Source: Candidatus Margulisiibacteriota bacterium (GTDB lineage: Bacteria; Margulisbacteria; Termititenacia; Termititenacales; Termititenacaceae). Taken from it: a stretch of 8,667 bases of DNA. The first letter of the stretch is position 1; every line of letters begins with the position of its first letter. The stretch spans positions 1 to 8,667 of the forward strand of contig JAITIS010000064.1 of assembly GCA_031279305.1 (NCBI GenBank), given 5' to 3'. The notes beneath the pieces were generated by a model, which had not been told where the DNA came from, ran no database searches, and saw only the letters and a program-made list of their open reading frames with translations. The position numbers were made by a program, and so were the translations under genes. Of the stretch, positions 5,932 through 8,667 are shown piece by piece.

Positions 5932-6298
5932 TGGAGCTGACGGGAATCGAACCCGTGTCCAAAAATGCTTGAAGGCAAACCACTACGAGCGTAGTCTGCG
6001 TTTGATTTTCAGCCCTAGCCTGTCCGCAGACCGGCGAACCAGAGCTTAAGTTTCAGAACTTTTCTTTGTCAGCGGATCCAAAACATTCCGCAGACGCAAC
6101 CGGTAAAATAAACCGAAGGAAAAACTCCGGCGGTTTTTCCGTGGTCGCCGTTTAATAAATTAAGCGGCTAATGCTTGAGGAGTAAAATCTACTTTTACAA
6201 CGTTAGCGGTTATTTTTTTGCGCCTTTTGACGAGGCCAGACGCCTCCTCGGCTCGCGCTTTGCCGACCATCCATTTCTGTCGAAACCTGAACAGCCCC
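5932..6298 (-). ncRNA. ssrA: Transfer-messenger RNA (tmRNA)
   Basis: This RNA rescues stalled ribosomes with SmpB and adds a degradation tag. The 5' end GGGGCUG (6298-6292) pairs with CAGCUCC near the 3' end, with discriminator A at 5932. The start GGGGCUGUUCAGGUUUCGAC is typical of tmRNA. The T arm is ACGGG-TTCGATT-CCCGT. The tag reading frame is at 6207-6160: a GCT resume codon, peptide ANVVKVDFTPQALAA, then TAA, with the expected ALAA end recognised by ClpXP-type proteases. Its length of 367 nt before CCA is normal for a one-piece tmRNA. CCA is not fully encoded (C, then TTG). It lies 71 nt after tRNA-Leu on the same strand. No good promoter is seen in that gap, so co-transcription with the tRNA is likely. 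Confidence 0.96.
6160..6207 (-). other. tmRNA proteolysis tag reading frame
   Basis: Inside ssrA, GCT at 6207-6205 opens a 15-codon frame giving ANVVKVDFTPQALAA and ends at TAA 6162-6160. The C-terminal ALAA matches the degron end of known tags. The resume codon is placed by similarity to other tags (Ala-Asn start), so an error of one codon is possible. Confidence 0.85.
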
Positions 6299-6369
6299 AC
6301 ACTCTCAAAGAACAGTATTCGTTCTGCGCGAATATGGGTAATTTTACCAATTTTCACAAGCATATCAAG

Positions 6370-6454
6370 TGCCGAAGGTGGGACTTGAACCCACACACCC
6401 GCGAGGGGTTCACGATTTTGAGTCGTGCGCGTCTGCCAATTCCGCCACTTCGGC
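6370..6454 (-). tRNA. tRNA-Leu (anticodon CAA)
   Basis: This is an 85-nt class II tRNA reading UUG codons. The acceptor stem is GCCGAAG/CTTCGGC with discriminator A at 6370. The anticodon stem CACGA/TCGTG encloses the loop CTCAAAA, giving anticodon CAA. The long variable arm (AACCCCTCGCGGGT region) and the T loop GTTCAAG, flanked by GTGGG/CCCAC, fit tRNA-Leu. CCA is not encoded (CTT follows). Confidence 0.95.
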
Positions 6455-6466
6455 GCCCAATGTGGA

Positions 6467-6495
6467 ATTATCAAATATTGGCTGGAATAAATCAA
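6467..6495 (-). promoter_or_regulatory. Predicted promoter for tRNA-Leu (and possibly tmRNA)
   Basis: On the minus strand TTGATT (6495-6490, 4/6) is followed after 17 bp by GATAAT (6472-6467, 5/6). The mature tRNA 5' end lies 12 nt after the -10 box, giving a leader of about 5 nt for RNase P to remove. Confidence 0.65.
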
Positions 6496-6527
6496 CCTTA
6501 ACGCTCTTTGCGGCGCGTTTTGGTAAC

Positions 6528-6570
6528 GGGCGGTAGCCTAAACCTGCCGCCCCAACCATGTTTAGGGTGG
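6528..6570 (+). promoter_or_regulatory. Potential pseudoknot or RNA switch over the replication gene ribosome binding site
   Basis: GGGCGGTAG (6528-6536) pairs with CTGCCGCCC (6544-6552) in a 9-bp GC-rich stem with one G-U pair and a 7-nt loop, CCTAAAC (6537-6543). The whole loop is the perfect complement of GTTTAGG (6560-6566). That sequence overlaps the AGGGTGG Shine-Dalgarno (6564-6570) of the gene starting at 6579. The geometry allows an H-type pseudoknot, with slight fraying, or two mutually exclusive hairpins. No T-run follows on either strand, so it is not an ordinary terminator. The structure is seen in the sequence, but control of translation is inferred. Confidence 0.5.
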
Positions 6571-6578
6571 ATAAAAAA

Positions 6579-7304
6579 ATGGGAATAAAATACACAAGAC
6601 TATATCTCGACACTTGGGCGAAATACCGCCGTGTAATATCACCGCAAAAGCTGTGCGAAATGCTAGACGCTATCGTGGACGAAAGCGTGGGCGTTAGCGA
6701 TACGTTTACCCCGTCGAACGAGGCGGAAAAACAATACTGGGAACACCTGTCCAGCAACTTTTATAAAAACATTTCTGCGTATAACTCGCAATGCAAAAAT
6801 GCGCGTACTTCGGCGGAAAAACGCAAAAATAAAAACGAAAGCGAGGACGAAAGCGATAACACTAGCGACCACATCAATCAAAGCAATCAAAGCAATCAAA
6901 GCAATCAAAACAATCAAAGCAATCAAAACAAACACAAACACAAAAACACAAAAGAGGGGGTTATAGGGGGAAACAAATTACTTGCCCCTGCGTCCGCTAG
7001 CGCGGACACCGTTACCCCCAGTCAAAATTCAACTTCTAATTCTAAAAATTCAAAATTCCAAAAACCAACGGTGTTAGAAATTGCCGAATATTGCGCGCTC
7101 AAAGATGAGTACATAAATGCCGATGCATTTTATGCGTATTACGAGGCTAATGGCTGGAAAATAGGGCGCAACCCGATGAAGTCGTGGCACGGTGCGATCG
7201 GTACTTGGTTCGCCCGTGAAAGCGAAAAAGAATTTATTGAAGCAAAGAAACTCTGCCAGGCGATTATCGCATATGAAAAAAACAAGGGGGTAAAAAATGA
7301 ATAA
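6579..7304 (+). CDS. Phage-type replication initiation / helicase-loader-like protein
   Basis: This protein of 241 aa has the layout of phage replication organisers: a folded N-terminal domain, a polar linker and a short C-terminal domain. Residues 1-~72 (IKYTRLYLDTWAKY, then LCEMLDAIVDE, then YWEHLSSNFYKNISAYN) resemble DUF6291-like N-terminal domains of phage proteins. Residues ~75-160 are low-complexity (K/N/S/E-rich), with six NQS or NQN triplets at 100-117. Residues ~161-213 (PTVLEIAEYCAL, then FYAYYEANGWKIGRNPMKSWHGAIGTW) match the domain common at the C terminus of phage replisome organiser or DnaD-like proteins. The ATG at 6579 is preferred because AGGGTGG lies 8 nt upstream; the in-frame ATG at 6558 has no ribosome binding site. 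It overlaps the next gene by 8 bp. Direct DNA binding or helicase loading is inferred from the family. Confidence 0.75.
   Translation: MGIKYTRLYLDTWAKYRRVISPQKLCEMLDAIVDESVGVSDTFTPSNEAEKQYWEHLSSNFYKNISAYNSQCKNARTSAEKRKNKNESEDESDNTSDHINQSNQSNQSNQNNQSNQNKHKHKNTKEGVIGGNKLLAPASASADTVTPSQNSTSNSKNSKFQKPTVLEIAEYCALKDEYINADAFYAYYEANGWKIGRNPMKSWHGAIGTWFARESEKEFIEAKKLCQAIIAYEKNKGVKNE
6876..6929 (+). repeat. Six tandem 9-nt repeats inside the replication gene (possible origin iterons)
   Basis: Six head-to-tail copies of AATCAAAGC occur, two of them with AATCAAAAC (units 4 and 6). They are in frame and encode NQS/NQN. An A-rich, G/T-poor tract (6930-6953) follows, then two G5 runs around TTATA (6956-6970), then the hairpin at 6992-7007. 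Phage origins often lie in the linker region of the initiator gene, as in lambda O. Simple slippage of a low-complexity linker is the alternative. Confidence 0.7.
6992..7007 (+). other. Perfect 6-bp GC inverted repeat in the replication gene
   Basis: GTCCGC (6992-6997) and GCGGAC (7002-7007) flank TAGC. The hairpin is compact and lies about 60 bp after the 9-nt repeats, in the linker-coding part. It may be part of an origin or a chance result of coding Ala-Ser-Ala-Asp. Confidence 0.4.
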
Positions 7305-7677
7305 AACAAGGACAATCGCCAGAATTCTTAGGTCAGAATATCCCGCGCTACATTCCTGCGCAAAATGCGATCACGGCTATGCACGGTTTTTGATTGATTG
7401 TACCGAAGTTTTGTTTTTGGGGGGAGAAAAGGATTATCACCTCAAGAACGGCGTAAAATATTTATCCAAAAAATTACCAGTTGCCTTTGCCTGTGATTGC
7501 CAGAACGGCAGAGATTTAGCCAAGTATGAATTGCAGAATTATAACCGGGAATTAACGCCTGTCTCTGAAGTTTATAAATATTCCTCCGCAGTTTCGCTAA
7601 AAGGGGATTTTGAGTTTTCGCTGGATTTTCCATTTGGACATAATTTGCAAAAACTAGAGGAGCAGGTGAATGCCTAG
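7297..7677 (+). CDS. Hypothetical phage-type protein with cysteine pairs
   Basis: This 126-aa protein matches no family I can name. Cysteines occur as C21-x-x-C24, C35, and C66-x-C68, so it may bind zinc or be disulfide-linked in part; the CxxC plus CDC spacing suggests a split zinc site. The middle is mixed alpha/beta and the C terminus is acidic. No signal peptide or membrane segment is seen. The ATG at 7297 lies inside the end of the replication gene, with AAGGGGG as its ribosome binding site 6 nt upstream, and its stop overlaps the start of the HNH gene by 8 bp. This tight packing supports it as a real gene of the phage early operon. Its position next to replication and nuclease genes suggests a DNA-metabolism accessory, but that is inference only. 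Confidence 0.75.
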   Translation: MNKTRTIARILRSEYPALHSCAKCDHGYARFLIDCTEVLFLGGEKDYHLKNGVKYLSKKLPVAFACDCQNGRDLAKYELQNYNRELTPVSEVYKYSSAVSLKGDFEFSLDFPFGHNLQKLEEQVNA

Positions 7678-8038
7678 CAAAATTCGCATTGTTGGAGAAT
7701 TAAACCGCAAAGCGATAATTAAATCTCTGGATAAAAAATGGAGCGAGGCTGTGCGCGGTCGTGGAGGCTGTGCGCTGTGCGGAAAAACTACAGACCTGCA
7801 GGCGCACCACATCCGGAGCCGCCGGTCACTAGGCACGCGCTGGTTGTTGACAAATGGCGTGTGTCTCTGCCGCCACTGCCACCTGTTTGTAATTCACCGG
7901 GATACCTTAGCGGCGGCGGATTTTTATTTTGAGCATATTGGCCGTGACCAGCTAAACGCGCTCCGTGTTTTGTCCGGGAAGCCAACGCATTATTCCACGG
8001 CGGAATTAAAACTGCTTTTGGATAACTGGAAAAACTAA
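7670..8038 (+). CDS. HNH endonuclease-like protein
   Basis: This small HNH-fold protein of 122 aa probably nicks or cuts DNA with a metal-dependent His site. The zinc cysteines are C34-x-x-C37 (CALC) and C67-x-x-C70 (CRHC). The HNH core is AHHIRSR (H46-H47), N62 in TNGVCLC, and H71 in CHLFVIH. The order and spacing fit the classic ββα-metal fold. The N-terminal basic stretch (KIRIVGELNRKAI) may bind DNA. Phages carry such proteins either near the replication genes, as NinG-like recombination nucleases, or as packaging HNH proteins. The position here, next to the replication gene, favours the former. The start at 7670 has AGAGGAG 7 nt upstream and overlaps the preceding stop. Complete at both ends, with all catalytic residues present. 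Confidence 0.83.
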   Translation: MPSKIRIVGELNRKAIIKSLDKKWSEAVRGRGGCALCGKTTDLQAHHIRSRRSLGTRWLLTNGVCLCRHCHLFVIHRDTLAAADFYFEHIGRDQLNALRVLSGKPTHYSTAELKLLLDNWKN

Positions 8039-8053
8039 GAAAGGAGTAAAGCA

Positions 8054-8287
8054 ATGATACCGACACGTGAGCGAGGCGAGACGATGAACGCATATGTGGC
8101 GAGGGTGTTACGGCGGAGGGGATATATCACGAGGCAGGAGACGAGGGGGAGAACGTGTTACCGGTTAGGGGCGCGTATCTGGGATTTGCGGCACAACTAC
8201 AAATGGCGCATAGCCTGCGCGGAGAAAAAGAGAAACGGAGCGCTGGACTTTGTATATACGCTGGAAAAGATGGGGAAGCCGGTATGA
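8054..8287 (+). CDS. Small helix-turn-helix protein (HTH_39-like)
   Basis: This 77-aa basic protein begins with TRERGETMNAYVARVLRRRGYITRQE and continues RLGARIWDLRHNYKWRIACAEK. The pattern of a first helix, a short 'G-x-IT' turn, then 'RLxARIxDLR' followed by a beta wing fits the small winged-helix domain of phage proteins (HTH_39 type). The usual 'EALxELG' stretch before the second helix is replaced here by TRGRTCY, so the fit is not perfect. It is probably a DNA-binding regulator within the phage early module. The ATG at 8054 has AAGGAG 8 nt upstream; a second ATG at 8084 is less likely. The stop overlaps the next gene as ATGA. The codons are G-rich compared with the replication gene. Confidence 0.7.
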   Translation: MIPTRERGETMNAYVARVLRRRGYITRQETRGRTCYRLGARIWDLRHNYKWRIACAEKKRNGALDFVYTLEKMGKPV

Positions 8288-8433
8288 AAAACATATTCGC
8301 TTATTTATTTTCTGGAGTGTCGTTATTTTGTTTTGCGTGCTTTGTGATTTTGCTTTGTGCCGGCGAATACGCGGGTGAGTTTTTGGCATTAAGTTTTGTT
8401 TTGCTTTTGCTGGCCTTTTTGTTTGGGAAATGA
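8284..8433 (+). CDS. Small two-helix membrane protein
   Basis: This 49-aa protein is almost wholly hydrophobic: IFAYLFSGVSLFCFACFVILLCA, a short polar turn (GEYAGE), then FLALSFVLLLLAFLF and the end GK. Two membrane helices in a hairpin are predicted, with both ends on the same side. The ATG overlaps the stop of the HTH gene (ATGA), so translation is probably coupled. The in-frame upstream extension to 8155 overlaps the HTH gene fully and is rejected. Such tiny membrane proteins in phages include holins and superinfection proteins, but nothing here identifies a role. Confidence 0.65.
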   Translation: MKNIFAYLFSGVSLFCFACFVILLCAGEYAGEFLALSFVLLLLAFLFGK

Positions 8434-8456
8434 AAAAACGAAAGGAGATATACGCT

Positions 8457-8570
8457 ATGGAATACGAACTGCAGAAGTTACTGGAGCGGGATCGAAAAGA
8501 GCCATACCCACCACGGCGGAAGCGGATAGATGAGTTGAAGAAAAAAATAAAGAACAGGAGGCAAGGCTAA
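8457..8570 (+). CDS. Tiny basic hypothetical protein
   Basis: This 37-aa ORF starts MEYELQKLLERDRKEPYPPRR and ends in a Lys/Arg-rich helix (DELKKKIKNRRQG). A good ribosome binding site, AAAGGAGA, lies 8-9 nt before the ATG, and the stop overlaps the next start as TAATG, which supports it as a real gene despite its size. Charged helices on both sides of a PYPP turn suggest a small adaptor or nucleic-acid binder. I recognise no family. Confidence 0.6.
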   Translation: MEYELQKLLERDRKEPYPPRRKRIDELKKKIKNRRQG

Positions 8571-8667
8571 TGCTTAGATTTTTTGATTATATTTCTTTAC
8601 CGTCGGAAAACTTAAAAGAAGTTTTATATTCTGCGCCTAGAGCATTAGCGATTTTATCCAAGTCCAC
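8570..8667 (+). CDS. Hypothetical protein, cut by the window end
   Basis: The ATG at 8570 overlaps the previous stop (TAATG) and has AGGAGG 8 nt upstream. The 32 visible codons read MLRFFDYISLPSENLKEVLY and then SAPRALAILSKS, with no stop before the edge. It continues the compact phage-like operon. Too little is seen to suggest a function. Confidence 0.6.
   Translation, partial: MLRFFDYISLPSENLKEVLYSAPRALAILSKS

Noticed and set aside
6160..6495. 111-codon minus strand ORF, and its 108-codon + strand counterpart
   Set aside because: Both run through tRNA-Leu and tmRNA; only the last 15 codons of the minus frame are translated, as the tmRNA tag.
6876..6929. CRISPR array
   Set aside because: The units are 9 nt, directly tandem without spacers, and lie in frame in a coding region.

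Overview
The window reads as a bacterial chromosome segment of moderate GC. It holds an amino-acid metabolism block, a stable-RNA block and the early part of a phage-like module. The organism cannot be named from sequence alone. A cobalamin-dependent methionine synthase without a reactivation domain and a TrpB2-type tryptophan synthase point to an anaerobic or deep-branching bacterium, or a candidate phylum.

Layout: 1-201 is the end of a small unknown ORF. 246-2636 is a metH-type methionine synthase on the + strand. It converges, with a 4-bp overlap of the stop regions, on a minus-strand block of gph-like HAD phosphatase (4961-4293), trpR (4272-3991) and trpB2 (3994-2633). The trpR and trpB2 genes overlap by ATGA. 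The 20-bp gap between the HAD gene and trpR holds an 18-bp imperfect palindrome lying over the -10 box of a strong promoter, which is a convincing candidate TrpR operator. The simplest reading is a tryptophan-sensing, autoregulated salvage operon in which TrpR controls TrpB2 (indole + serine to tryptophan). 5139-5717 is an exported or membrane-anchored flavodoxin, followed by a decayed second flavoprotein gene (5768-~5910).

The stable-RNA block on the minus strand has tRNA-Leu(CAA) (6454-6370) and then tmRNA/ssrA (6298-5932), whose tag reads ANVVKVDFTPQALAA. A good promoter precedes the tRNA, and the two may be co-transcribed. From about 6579 to the right edge, tightly packed + strand genes with strong ribosome binding sites look like a phage or prophage early region: a replication protein with an internal 9-nt repeat array, a Cys-containing protein, an HNH nuclease, a small HTH protein and tiny ORFs. 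No integrase, terminase or structural gene is in view.

Three signals go beyond routine annotation. (i) metH, trpR and the HAD gene each have a -10-like hexamer exactly 6 nt before the start codon and no Shine-Dalgarno, which implies leaderless mRNAs, while the operon-internal trpB2 and all phage genes have Shine-Dalgarno sites. (ii) There is a candidate TrpR operator. (iii) A 9-bp GC hairpin has a 7-nt loop perfectly complementary to sequence at the replication gene's ribosome binding site, a possible pseudoknot or RNA switch.
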